From: Ruminococcus flavefaciens FD-1
GTDB lineage: Bacteria > Bacillota > Clostridia > Oscillospirales > Ruminococcaceae
Assembly: GCA_000174895.1 (NCBI GenBank)
Contig: ACOK01000096.1
Span: 1-42,231, forward strand
DNA: 42,231 nt
Direction: 5' to 3'
Of this stretch, positions 7,665-16,020 are shown in pieces. Every line of letters begins with the position of its first letter. Within the stretch, counting starts at the first letter, position 1. The notes under the pieces are model-generated. The model was not told where the DNA came from. It saw nothing but the letters and a program-made list of their open reading frames with translations, and did not search any database. A program made the translations under genes and the position numbers.

Positions 7665-7799
7665 TCATTTTACTTTCTTTGGCTGTTTAGGCTGATACAT
7701 TCCCCAAACAGATGCAGAATTACAAGAAATCTTTGCCATCTTGTCAGCAACATTTTTGATTACTACTGCTGTAGTTGTAGCCTTCTTATTTGCTTTCAT
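7665..7799 (-). CDS. agrD: AgrD-like cyclic autoinducer peptide precursor
   Basis: A 44-aa ORF. It has a basic, amphipathic leader (MKANKKATTTAVVIKNVADK), a core containing CNSASVWGMYQPK and a charged tail ending PKKVK. This three-part layout, with an aromatic W-G-x-Y-Q-P-K stretch after a Cys or Ser, is typical of AgrD-type cyclic lactone autoinducer precursors. AgrB would cut the tail and close the ring. Candidate ring residues are Cys26 (thiolactone) or Ser30 (lactone). The start at 7799 has a strong AGAGGAGG site that lies inside the end of agrB; the two genes overlap by 14 bases. It is the last gene of agrA-agrC-agrB-agrD. The exact signal peptide cannot be read from sequence alone. Confidence 0.85.
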   Translation of the reverse strand: MKANKKATTTAVVIKNVADKMAKISCNSASVWGMYQPKQPKKVK

Positions 7800-8382
7800 G
7801 TTTTTCCTCCTCTCGTATTAACTTAGATACTACTACTAATATATGAATATATATAATAGTCATAATTATAAATAAACCTATATCAATATTGTTCCTGAAT
7901 AAAATCCATCCAATAATGGAAAATGTATGAGATAATATCAAAGCAGATATTTTGTATTTCCATACACATTCATCAGGAATCGGTTTATTTTTATTTTCAA
8001 CAGGGCAGTACACCAGTATAACTAAGGATGATAGCAATATGTGAACTATAAAAGTAAGTGCTATAAAATAGCTATGTATAATTTCATTGCTGAATATATC
8101 AAGAATAAATACAATACACATTGATAGATTGCATTTGAAGTATGTACTTGCGTGAAAACCGCCTGTTAAGTGCCTTAGGCTTATAAAAACAGCTAAGAAT
8201 ACTATCGCATAATTTATTTTATGTAAAGCAGTACCTAAGCATAATATGAGAAAGATATTCAGAAAAGATGATATTGTTATTTCAACGCCATATTGATAAT
8301 ATTCTTTATCATCATTAGAGTTTGTGATAGCACCCATATTCACAAGATATGATACTATCAAAGCGCTTAATGGCCTTATCAT
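7786..8382 (-). CDS. agrB: AgrB-type accessory gene regulator peptidase
   Basis: 198 aa from the ATG at 8382, chosen because GGAG sits about nine bases upstream; an in-frame TTG at 8397 lacks this. AgrB is a membrane cysteine endopeptidase that processes AgrD and helps cyclise the pheromone. The signature is LRHLTGGFHASTYFKC, with the catalytic pair His77 and Cys84 seven residues apart, as in Staphylococcus aureus AgrB. About five hydrophobic membrane segments fill the rest. The C-terminal end, IREEEKHESK, overlaps the start of agrD, coupling enzyme and substrate. There is a 108-base gap to agrC upstream with no clear terminator. Confidence 0.9.
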   Translation of the reverse strand: MIRPLSALIVSYLVNMGAITNSNDDKEYYQYGVEITISSFLNIFLILCLGTALHKINYAIVFLAVFISLRHLTGGFHASTYFKCNLSMCIVFILDIFSNEIIHSYFIALTFIVHILLSSLVILVYCPVENKNKPIPDECVWKYKISALILSHTFSIIGWILFRNNIDIGLFIIMTIIYIHILVVVSKLIREEEKHESK

Positions 8383-8490
8383 AAAAATCAGCTCCAATGT
8401 TTTAGTATGTTTACATAGTAGCTAATTTAGGAAAAATAATCAAGTGATTTGGCAGAAGGTGAAAAAAAGTGGCACCAAAAGCTCAAAAGA

Positions 8491-9813
8491 TCATAGTTTC
8501 CTTTTTAATATGACACTACAGCAAAACTCTTTGTCTTCTTCATAATAATCGACCTTTCCATCGTACTTTGCGGCTATAGAACGAATAATTTTTACTCCCA
8601 TTCCATGATTATCTTTATCACTTTTAGTGGTTATCAGATCAGGATTATGCTGTAAAACTGATTCAGGGATAGAATTTTTTACGCAGAAAACATATTTATA
8701 TTCGTCTGAAATAATATTGATGAATATTCTCTTACTGTCTATTTGACAATTCTTGCAGGCAGTTATAGCGTTGTCCAGTATATTGGATAGCAAACTACAG
8801 AGATCTACGTCATTAATATCAGAAAAATCCGTCACACACATACATATTACATTGATGCCATATGTCTTTGCAGCAGACAGCTTTGAATTTATAATTGCAT
8901 TGACTATATCATTGTTAGTTTTGATAAGCGGCTCTGTTTCTGATAATTCATCAAGGTATTCTTTCGTGTATTCAAGGGCTTTTTCATTGTTTTTCTGCTG
9001 AATAAGTTCATTAACTACAGCCATATTATTTTTGAAATCATGGCGAAGTTTCTTTATGACTTCATACTGTGAATTGGCACTTGTTATATATTGCTGACTG
9101 TATTCCTGCTTTAGTTTCAATACTTCATTCTCACGAATAGCTGTATTCATTTTACTCAGATCCACTACAATATAAAATACAAGTATATTGATTATTACGA
9201 TTCCTAAAAAGGATAATACAATAAAATATCTTTCATCTATGGAATGAATCTGTAAGGATATTAAATTCAAGAATGTGGAAATAATAATACTTATCAATAA
9301 AACGCTGAAAATCAGAATGCTCTCTCTGCGATTCAACCGGTTACGGCCATTCTTCTTCAGTATTTTTAACGATATCAATGATAAATAAACTATCATAACC
9401 TGAGTTGATATTATTGCGATAAAACGAGGCCAGCTATTTTGAGATAGTATTTCTTCAAGTGATAATCCAAATAGTACAGCATAAAAGTTTGAAATAAATG
9501 CAGATGATATGATAATTACTAATATTGGTAATACAGATGCCATGATTTTTTCTAAAATTGTACCGTTAAGTTTTAGTAACGTATAAATAAACAATACAGC
9601 ACAGTATAGAAGTGCCCATAGATGCTCGAAAAATGTCACATAATTGAAAAAAGTTATTACAGATGCCAATAAAAAGCTAAACAGAACACCAGAACTTTTA
9701 ATGAAGCCCTTATCTCCTTTATTGCTTAAATACTTGTATGAGTAAAAGCAAAAAGCAAATCCTTGAAATATATTGATAAATATTTCAAATACTATCCATA
9801 ATACTCTATTCAT
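8491..9813 (-). CDS. agrC: AgrC-like GHKL histidine kinase (pheromone receptor)
   Basis: 440 aa. About six hydrophobic helices over residues 1-220 form the sensor; these AgrC-type N-termini bind the cyclic peptide. The cytoplasmic part has the H-box KKLRHDFKNN with phospho-acceptor His258, an N-box LLSNILDNAITA (residues 341-352) and a G-box HGMGVKII (403-410), the GHKL-ATPase pattern of peptide-sensing kinases rather than of HAMP kinases. Its start overlaps the agrA stop by four bases (ATGA), so receptor and regulator are co-translated. The partner is the LytTR regulator just upstream. Confidence 0.9.
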   Translation of the reverse strand: MNRVLWIVFEIFINIFQGFAFCFYSYKYLSNKGDKGFIKSSGVLFSFLLASVITFFNYVTFFEHLWALLYCAVLFIYTLLKLNGTILEKIMASVLPILVIIISSAFISNFYAVLFGLSLEEILSQNSWPRFIAIISTQVMIVYLSLISLKILKKNGRNRLNRRESILIFSVLLISIIISTFLNLISLQIHSIDERYFIVLSFLGIVIINILVFYIVVDLSKMNTAIRENEVLKLKQEYSQQYITSANSQYEVIKKLRHDFKNNMAVVNELIQQKNNEKALEYTKEYLDELSETEPLIKTNNDIVNAIINSKLSAAKTYGINVICMCVTDFSDINDVDLCSLLSNILDNAITACKNCQIDSKRIFINIISDEYKYVFCVKNSIPESVLQHNPDLITTKSDKDNHGMGVKIIRSIAAKYDGKVDYYEEDKEFCCSVILKRKL

Positions 9814-10544
9814 ATCATCGCCCTCAAAAACATAGTATATTTTTCATCGACTTCGTGTTTGTAATTCCTGCTCATCGGTAAACGCTTATTGATTTCGCCT
9901 ATCGTGATTTCGTAATTTTTATTATCAATATTGGATAAAAATCTTAGATTTACAAGATATCGCTTATGTATCCTAACAAAGAAATATGTCGAATATTTTT
10001 CCAATAGGTCGCTGATATTGCCACGCATTTTTATAGGTAATTCTTTTTTCAGAACATGATATAATACATAATGCTTATCACTTTCTATATAAAGTATATC
10101 CTTAATGTAAACAGCGCTTCTTCCAGATATTTCATCTTCTAGAACGATTTTTTTGTTTTGCTTCATGTGACGCATCAGCTTGCATATTATTTTATCAACA
10201 CTTTCTTCAATCGGAATGCCGCAGTTTTTCCTTATAAAATTAAATGGCTGAAAGTCAAGGCTTTCATAAACAAGCTCGGAATGGTTGGTTATAAAAATGA
10301 TAAAACACCTTGAAAAGTCATCACGCAGTATTCTGGCAACGTCGAAGCCTGATAAATTAGGCATATCAATATCAAGAAAGATAATATCAAATTCGTATTT
10401 TTTGTGCTTAGTCAATAATAGATTACCATTTGAAGCGGTCGAAATATCAAAATCGGATGTGTATTTTCGCATACAATTGTCCACTATTTGGTTAAAAGCA
10501 TTTAGAAAAACAACGTTATCATCACATATAGCAATTTTGATCAT
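9810..10544 (-). CDS. agrA: AgrA-like LytTR response regulator
   Basis: 244 aa. The receiver domain is N-terminal with acidic pocket CDDN (residues 7-10) and the probable phosphorylated Asp58 in IIFLDIDMPNLSG. The C-terminal LytTR DNA-binding domain covers about 135-240, with VYIKDILYIESDKHYVLYH and FVRIHKRYLVNLRFL, typical of AgrA/ComE-type regulators. The ribosome binding site is GAAAGGAGC just upstream of the ATG. It is the first gene of the minus-strand agrACBD operon. The leader carries a perfect inverted repeat (10561-10590), and the intergenic region to the divergent XRE gene is the natural place for its own binding sites. Confidence 0.9.
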   Translation of the reverse strand: MIKIAICDDNVVFLNAFNQIVDNCMRKYTSDFDISTASNGNLLLTKHKKYEFDIIFLDIDMPNLSGFDVARILRDDFSRCFIIFITNHSELVYESLDFQPFNFIRKNCGIPIEESVDKIICKLMRHMKQNKKIVLEDEISGRSAVYIKDILYIESDKHYVLYHVLKKELPIKMRGNISDLLEKYSTYFFVRIHKRYLVNLRFLSNIDNKNYEITIGEINKRLPMSRNYKHEVDEKYTMFLRAMI

Positions 10545-10560
10545 GTAATGCTCCTTTCTT

Positions 10561-10590
10561 ATAAATAATACAGAACACCGTATTATTTAT
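10561..10590. promoter_or_regulatory. Perfect 11-bp inverted repeat upstream of agrA
   Basis: ATAAATAATAC (10561-10571) and its exact reverse complement GTATTATTTAT (10580-10590) flank an 8-base spacer, 17 bases before the agrA start codon. Very AT-rich. It could be an operator for the divergent XRE regulator or an mRNA hairpin. The same intergenic region also holds AATTAAGAAAA twice, exactly 60 bases apart (around 10609 and 10669). Confidence 0.55.
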
Positions 10591-10639
10591 AATAGCAAAA
10601 TGTAAAAAATTAAGAAAACTATCATAAAACATAACAGTT

Positions 10640-10670
10640 TTGACAAATTTTTTGTATTATTTTGTATAAT
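10640..10670 (+). promoter_or_regulatory. Probable promoter of the XRE regulator gene
   Basis: TTGACA at 10640-10645 and TATAAT at 10665-10670. The 19-base spacer is longer than optimal, which often goes with regulated promoters. The start codon at 10701 follows 30 bases downstream with GAGGAG in front. Confidence 0.5.
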
Positions 10671-10700
10671 TAAGAAAAAGGTTAATAGAGGAGTGCTAGA

Positions 10701-11075
10701 ATGAAAAAGGATCATGCAGCTAACATAACTGGCTCTATCATTTCTGATTTAAGAAAGAACTTTGGACTTACACAAAAACAGCTTGCCATAGCTTTTAATG
10801 TTAGCGAAGCGACAATTGCTCATTATGAACAGGGAATATCAGTTCCCCCTAACGATATGCTTAAAAGATATGCAGATTTTTTTCATGTTTCCACAGACTA
10901 TATTCTTGGGAGGAATATGCTTAATAAAGACTATTCAAATTTGAACGAATTATTGTATGAAAATATGAAGATAGCCGATATGGTGCAATATGTTCTTTCC
11001 TATTCTAAAGATAAGCGGCGATATCTTTATAATACAATTATTATGTTAAATAAAACAGAAGAAAAGCTAAAATAA
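10701..11075 (+). CDS. XRE-family transcriptional regulator
   Basis: 124 aa. A Cro/C1-type helix-turn-helix occupies about residues 13-66: ISDLRKNFGLTQKQLAIAF, then SEATIAHYEQGISVPPNDML and RYADFFHVSTDYILGR, which is the full standard motif. The C-terminal 50 residues are helical with no known domain. The gene is divergent from agrA and upstream of the dockerin cassette, so it is a candidate repressor of either. No site has been shown; the 11-bp inverted repeat next to agrA is the obvious candidate. Confidence 0.9.
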   Translation: MKKDHAANITGSIISDLRKNFGLTQKQLAIAFNVSEATIAHYEQGISVPPNDMLKRYADFFHVSTDYILGRNMLNKDYSNLNELLYENMKIADMVQYVLSYSKDKRRYLYNTIIMLNKTEEKLK

Positions 11076-11160
11076 TAAACGCATTATATAAGAAAGTTTC
11101 TCTACTCTTATATTACCATTTATTCTGGAAAATGTCCAGTGTTACACCTAATTTTCGGCA

Positions 11161-11197
11161 AATGTCGATGTTCTTTATGAACATTGGCATTTTTTAT
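11161..11197 (+). terminator. Terminator after the XRE regulator
   Basis: AATGTCGATGTTC (11161-11173) pairs with GAACATTGGCATT (11179-11191) around TTTAT, with small mismatches, followed by six T. It separates the regulator transcript from the dockerin gene promoter at 11273. Confidence 0.7.
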
Positions 11198-11272
11198 TTC
11201 TGTTAAAGCTTTAACGATGATACGATTGTTCTGACATCTTGTGCCAGTTTTTTACATAATTTGCCAAAATGC

Positions 11273-11301
11273 TTGAACTGAAATCCATCATCTTGTATAA
11301 T
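11273..11301 (+). promoter_or_regulatory. Promoter of the first dockerin gene with a long 5' leader
   Basis: TTGAAC at 11273-11278 and TATAAT at 11296-11301 with a 17-base spacer. The start codon is at 11471, so the leader would be about 160 bases. It holds small hairpins such as AACATC/GATGTT and CAGCTA/TAGCTG. The rest of 11076-11470 contains only the terminator above and no gene. Confidence 0.5.
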
Positions 11302-11470
11302 TAAGTTAACATCATACAAAAGATGTTATCAGCTATATGTAGCTGAACAATCTATGTTCATTATAGAAGCAAAAGCCGGCTCTGTTTCTGTTATGTATAA
11401 AAACAACGTATGGCGAGTATAAGAGTATTATAATACTTTATTTCGCCTAATAGAAAGGAATGGTTTTATA

Positions 11471-12316
11471 ATGAAAAAAATAATATCTTCTTTAGTAGCA
11501 TCAGGAATGCTTATTGCTGCAGTAGCTCCCTCTTATGCATCTGCAAGTAGCATTACTCCCCTCAATGAACTCTCAGTTGAAAGTTCAGTTCTCACAGAAG
11601 GAATCACAGTGGACGGCAACTACATCCCCTCAGGTTCATTAGCAGTTACTGTTAACATCAGTAACAATACGGGCTTTGATAATTCTAAGACTGTTCTTGA
11701 AATTGATGATGCATTTGATATTATTGAAGATAATGATAATAATCCGCTTATCGTTAATGGTTCAACTGCTGAAGATTCACTTGTGTATGCTGTTGAGGCT
11801 AATAATGTACTGACAGTTGTAAGTGCCTCTGCTGATGTTAAGCAAAATGATGGTTCACTGTTTACTTTCTATGTTAATGCAGATGAAAGAAGCAACAAAA
11901 GATCAATTAGTATTCTTGATTTTTCTGAATCAATTGCCGAAGCTTCAGATAACGCTCCGATAAATAATAGAACATATTATAGACTTGGAGATGTTAACTA
12001 CGATGGTATTATTGATGGAAGAGATGCAACAAAGGTTTTAACTGTTGTAATGAACGATACTGAGTATACAAGTCATAGATTACCACTTTCATATGTTCAA
12101 GATAATATTACAACTCTTTTCCCAGCTATTCCATCTGCATTAATACCTGATACTTTTATAAATACAACATATGATGAAAATGGCCAACCTGTAAATAATT
12201 TATATGTTATCTCAAAAGAGGATGCATATGATATTTTATCATATTATGCAATTTCAAGTTCCCCTGAAAGTGGTACAACCTATAATGGAAGAGTAGGAAG
12301 CTACATTTGGGTATGA
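11471..12316 (+). CDS. Secreted protein with cohesin-like domain and dockerin half-repeat
   Basis: 281 aa. A signal peptide (MKKIISSLVASGMLIAAVAP, cleavage near the ASA at 23-25) is followed by a beta-rich region at about 40-150 with the pattern LAVTVNISNNTGFDNSKTVLEID, resembling cohesin-fold domains. A calcium-binding dockerin repeat follows at 173-191 (GDVNYDGIIDGRDATKVLT). A second half is only partly conserved (YDENGQPVNNL then KEDAYDILSYYAI, about 238-266), with an atypical calcium loop. A cohesin-dockerin combination would suit an adaptor that links other dockerin proteins to a scaffold. Cohesin identity is judged from pattern only. The ribosome binding site GAAAGGAAT precedes the ATG. 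Confidence 0.75.
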   Translation: MKKIISSLVASGMLIAAVAPSYASASSITPLNELSVESSVLTEGITVDGNYIPSGSLAVTVNISNNTGFDNSKTVLEIDDAFDIIEDNDNNPLIVNGSTAEDSLVYAVEANNVLTVVSASADVKQNDGSLFTFYVNADERSNKRSISILDFSESIAEASDNAPINNRTYYRLGDVNYDGIIDGRDATKVLTVVMNDTEYTSHRLPLSYVQDNITTLFPAIPSALIPDTFINTTYDENGQPVNNLYVISKEDAYDILSYYAISSSPESGTTYNGRVGSYIWV

Positions 12317-12338
12317 TGAATAAGTAATATAATATAAT

Positions 12339-12374
12339 AACGAGGATAAGGCAATGAACTGCTTTATCCTTGTT
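12339..12374 (+). terminator. Hairpin after the cohesin-like/dockerin gene
   Basis: AACGAGGATAAGGCA pairs with TGCTTTATCCTTGTT with G-T wobbles. There is no strong T-run, so termination may be partial and allow some read-through to 12532. Confidence 0.5.
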
Positions 12375-12531
12375 ATCATATTCTAATGTATGTAATAAAA
12401 GAAGTGTGTAAAAAGGAAAACGAGCAAATAATAAACACACTTGAAATTACGTTGAAAAAGAATCAACTAAAAGATAAATATAATAAATGATTTTCTTCAA
12501 AACAAAAAAATAACAGGAGGAGGAATAGATT

Positions 12532-14274
12532 ATGAAAAAAGCATTAACATCTATACTTGTTGCACTTACCCTTATATCTGCAATGCCGTTATATAATGTA
12601 AATGCAGCCGAAAATCCTGATTTACAAGCTCTTGCAAATTCACTTGGCGCTGAAACAGATCATTTCAATTTTACTAATTTTCAACGAAGCGAAGACTTCC
12701 GTCCATTAAATTGGGATTATTTTGATAACTTTTATAAGACTTGTACAAATTGGACAGCCTATTCAGGAGAATCTCGTTATCTCACATCAGGTCAAACAGT
12801 AGCTTTAGGAATGAGCATTCTCGAAGTGCTTTCACATAATGGTGTAATACGTCCGTCAGATATTCTTCCGAATGCTCAAACTCTTAGTGAAATTGATTTT
12901 TGTAAAGAAGCTGATAAATATATCACTCTTTATCAGATGTTACAAGAGCATCATGAATTTAATTCAGCTTACAGATATAAATTGTTTCAATGGTCGCCGG
13001 AACAAGAAGTTGAAGATTTATGTAAAATTGCAGAAAATAATATGATTAATAATCGATATTTTCTTATATTTATAAATTGTAAGTCAGAAGAAAACCTTCC
13101 TGTTATGTTAGCTTCTGTTGGAATAGGTATAACTGACGGAGAATGGGAGTTTAACGGAAAGAAATATGATAAGTGTATTTTAACACTTGACCCAAATGGA
13201 GTTGCCCCCGATTCTTCACCTGAATCACCGATACCCATGCCATTCAAAGAAAGTGTTTGTATATATGTCAATTCTGAAACAAATGATTTTATTTGTCCGG
13301 CTTATTTTGAAAAAAATTTAAGCAATTTTAAAATTGCAGCAATTGATGATGATTCAATTTTAAACTATAAAGGTGCTATAAATCCATCGAATGAAATAAA
13401 TGAAAAGTACAGTACATTAAATTGTGTTTTAAAGAACGGAATGGAATATGAAGTTGAAGCTCAAAAATCTGATGGAAGTACACAGATTATCCCTGACGGT
13501 TATAATATAAAAGGCAGATACATTAAGGGTGAAAATGATAATCTTAAAATAAAAAGCACAAAAATTTATGAACCTGAAGATAAAAGTGAACCTTTACCAT
13601 CAGAAATAACATATGTTGATGAGCGTGGGCAAATATCAATGGCATCATCAAAAGAAGCAGTATATACGATAGAAAAAAATAAATACACATTTGAAGGTGA
13701 TAATAATTATAGTTTTTGGTTCTTTACTGCTTTAAATGAAGGATTTTATAATTATAGTCCAAGATATGAATGGCATATTCAAGGAGATGTAACTGATAAT
13801 ATATGCTTTGAATATCTTGATGATGGTATTCTTTTAAGAAGTGATAATGAAATGAAAAATATTTTTTTCACTTCATTTGATTATAAGAAAGGTGAAAGTG
13901 GTTTACCAATCAAGTGGCAGCAAAACGGAAAATATTTAAAGTTTGATTCCAGGAATGACGTTATGATATCACTTGATGATAATTATGAATTATATCTCAA
14001 AATTGATCCTGATAATGATGGTGTATTTGATAAAAAAGTAGAAAAAGGTGATTATAACAGCGATGGTATAATTGATGCCAGAGATGCAACCGCAGTTTTA
14101 ACCAAATATGCTGAATTATCTGTAAAAGAAGATATGTTGAACTTAGGTGAAGATTTAAATCATGATGGAGTGATTGATCTTTACAGATATGGCGACTTTA
14201 ATAATGACAATATTATTGATGCTCGTGATGCTACTGCGATATTAACTTATTATTCCAAATCATCTGTAGAATAA
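12532..14274 (+). CDS. Secreted dockerin protein, papain-like fold, catalytic residues lost (pseudopeptidase)
   Basis: 580 aa, clearly paralogous to the next two genes. Signal peptide (about 1-25), N-terminal papain-like domain (about 30-260), central beta domain, C-terminal dockerin (two GRDAT-type repeats: DYNSDGIIDARDATAVLT and DFNNDNIIDARDATAILT). In the paralogues the first motif is SG-x-C-x-G-x-S before EVLSHNG; here it reads SGQTVALGMS, with no Cys. The histidine position in AHAxxGIGI is Leu193 (MLASVGIGI). The Asp-x-Asn of LTLDPN (220-222) is kept. It is therefore probably inactive and may act as a binding decoy, chaperone or inhibitor. A strong AGGAGGAGG site precedes the ATG, and the next gene starts 21 bases after its stop. 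Confidence 0.85.
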   Translation: MKKALTSILVALTLISAMPLYNVNAAENPDLQALANSLGAETDHFNFTNFQRSEDFRPLNWDYFDNFYKTCTNWTAYSGESRYLTSGQTVALGMSILEVLSHNGVIRPSDILPNAQTLSEIDFCKEADKYITLYQMLQEHHEFNSAYRYKLFQWSPEQEVEDLCKIAENNMINNRYFLIFINCKSEENLPVMLASVGIGITDGEWEFNGKKYDKCILTLDPNGVAPDSSPESPIPMPFKESVCIYVNSETNDFICPAYFEKNLSNFKIAAIDDDSILNYKGAINPSNEINEKYSTLNCVLKNGMEYEVEAQKSDGSTQIIPDGYNIKGRYIKGENDNLKIKSTKIYEPEDKSEPLPSEITYVDERGQISMASSKEAVYTIEKNKYTFEGDNNYSFWFFTALNEGFYNYSPRYEWHIQGDVTDNICFEYLDDGILLRSDNEMKNIFFTSFDYKKGESGLPIKWQQNGKYLKFDSRNDVMISLDDNYELYLKIDPDNDGVFDKKVEKGDYNSDGIIDARDATAVLTKYAELSVKEDMLNLGEDLNHDGVIDLYRYGDFNNDNIIDARDATAILTYYSKSSVE

Positions 14275-14295
14275 TGAGTTGGAGGTGCTATTATA

Positions 14296-16020
14296 ATGAA
14301 ACGAACTATTTCAATTGTTTGTTCACTCATTTTTACTTCTTTTTTAGATATGAATTATATTACCTACGCAAAAGAAACAGACCTTTCATCAATAGCATCC
14401 TCCCTTGGAGCTGATACTGACTATCTTGATATTCCAAATTATAAGCATAGTAGTGAACTACCTTTTCCAAAATCTGTTTATAAAGACTTTTTTTCAAAAT
14501 GTACAAATTATGAAGCAAGTAGTCAATCCGAAGAAGTTTTTTGTTTAGAATTGGCGTCCGGTACTTGTTATGGCATTTCTGCTATAGAAGTACTCTCACA
14601 TAATGGCATAATTTCACCTTCTGATATAATGTTGAATGCCCAAACACTTAGTGAGATACAATTAAGTCAAGAAGCCGATCATTTTATTTCAGGATATCAT
14701 GCATCGCAACTACATTATGAAAATGATTATTATAATCGTTATTTAGTTACACAACTTAATCACCAAAGTCAATGTAATGAATTGATTAGAATTGCTGAAA
14801 AAAATATGGCTGATGGAAAGTACTTTATTATAACCTATTATGGTGATACAGCTCATGCAGTTTGCGGAATAGGAATTACAGACGGAAACTGGAATTATAA
14901 TGGCGTTGATTTTGATAGATGCATACTAACACTTGATTCAAATGCATTTGATGATGATACTAATAAAGGACCGTTCAGCGAAAGAAGCTGTATATATGTT
15001 AATTCTCAAACTTGTGATTACTATATTCCAAAATATAACTTCGGATCAATTCCGACAGCACAACAAGTACAAATACTTGCTAATGATAATATAAATATAA
15101 TTAATTATAAAGGCGTATTTGAGCCAACAAAAGAATTAGATTTTGATTTTACCGATACAGCAAGAATATTTTTTACCCAATCAAGATTTAAAAAATATGA
15201 TGCTATCGTAAAAGATAAAAACGGAATGTACACTGATGTTATTAAAGAAGGACGAAAGTATGAATTTGGTAATGATGTTGGTTATTATATAATAGGCAAT
15301 GAGTTCCATATAGAAACGGACAATAAACTATTATTAGGCGAATCTCAGAATGATAAATTTAATATTATGAATCAACGATATTATTTTGAAGGCGAAACAG
15401 AAAATAATCATGGTATTTTTGATATCAGTGATACTGAGTTTAGTGTTGCCACAAAAAATGATAAAGCCTTAGTGTATGATATGAAAATTAAATATAATGA
15501 AGGATATTATTCATGTTCTCCTCACTTTAATTGGACATTTAATGGAGAAACCGACCACAATTTTAAATCAATACTTGTTGATAAAGGAATGATACTTCAA
15601 AGTGATGGAACAATAAAAACTAGTATTTCTACATCTGATGTTCTTTTAGATGGACAAGACAATATTACCGATATAAATATAAATCCAAATGAAACAACAA
15701 TAACTGCTGTAAACGATGTTTTCGTAACATTTAATGAAAACAATAAGCTTTGCTTTTTTATTGATCCGGATGATGATGGAGTGTTTGATAAAATCATAGA
15801 AAAAGGCGATGTGAACAGTGATGGCGTTATAGACGGGCGAGATGCAACATCGGTGCTGTCTGCATACGCTGTCGCTTCTGTTAATAAAAATATTGTTAGT
15901 TACTTAAACAAAGACTCTGCCGATTATAACAGAGATGGTATTATTGATGGCCGTGATGCAACTGAGATACTTACTTTATATGCATATAATTCCACAAATA
16001 AACAAGAGGTGGGAACATGA
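14296..16020 (+). CDS. Secreted dockerin-bearing papain-like cysteine peptidase (paralogue 2)
   Basis: 574 aa. Signal peptide (about 1-25), catalytic domain with Cys91 in SGTCYGISAIEVLSHNG, His187 in AHAVCGIGI, and Asp214/Asn216 in LTLDSN, the order and spacing of a papain-like Cys-His-Asp/Asn triad in bacterial secreted proteins. A beta-rich middle region (about 225-485) follows, then PDDDGVFDK and two dockerin repeats, GDVNSDGVIDGRDATSVLS and ADYNRDGIIDGRDATEILT. The dockerin should bind a cohesin on a scaffoldin, bringing the enzyme to the cell surface. The substrate is unknown and no named peptidase family is asserted. It is in an operon with paralogue 1 upstream and paralogue 3 downstream (stop/start overlap ATGA). 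Confidence 0.85.
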   Translation: MKRTISIVCSLIFTSFLDMNYITYAKETDLSSIASSLGADTDYLDIPNYKHSSELPFPKSVYKDFFSKCTNYEASSQSEEVFCLELASGTCYGISAIEVLSHNGIISPSDIMLNAQTLSEIQLSQEADHFISGYHASQLHYENDYYNRYLVTQLNHQSQCNELIRIAEKNMADGKYFIITYYGDTAHAVCGIGITDGNWNYNGVDFDRCILTLDSNAFDDDTNKGPFSERSCIYVNSQTCDYYIPKYNFGSIPTAQQVQILANDNINIINYKGVFEPTKELDFDFTDTARIFFTQSRFKKYDAIVKDKNGMYTDVIKEGRKYEFGNDVGYYIIGNEFHIETDNKLLLGESQNDKFNIMNQRYYFEGETENNHGIFDISDTEFSVATKNDKALVYDMKIKYNEGYYSCSPHFNWTFNGETDHNFKSILVDKGMILQSDGTIKTSISTSDVLLDGQDNITDININPNETTITAVNDVFVTFNENNKLCFFIDPDDDGVFDKIIEKGDVNSDGVIDGRDATSVLSAYAVASVNKNIVSYLNKDSADYNRDGIIDGRDATEILTLYAYNSTNKQEVGT

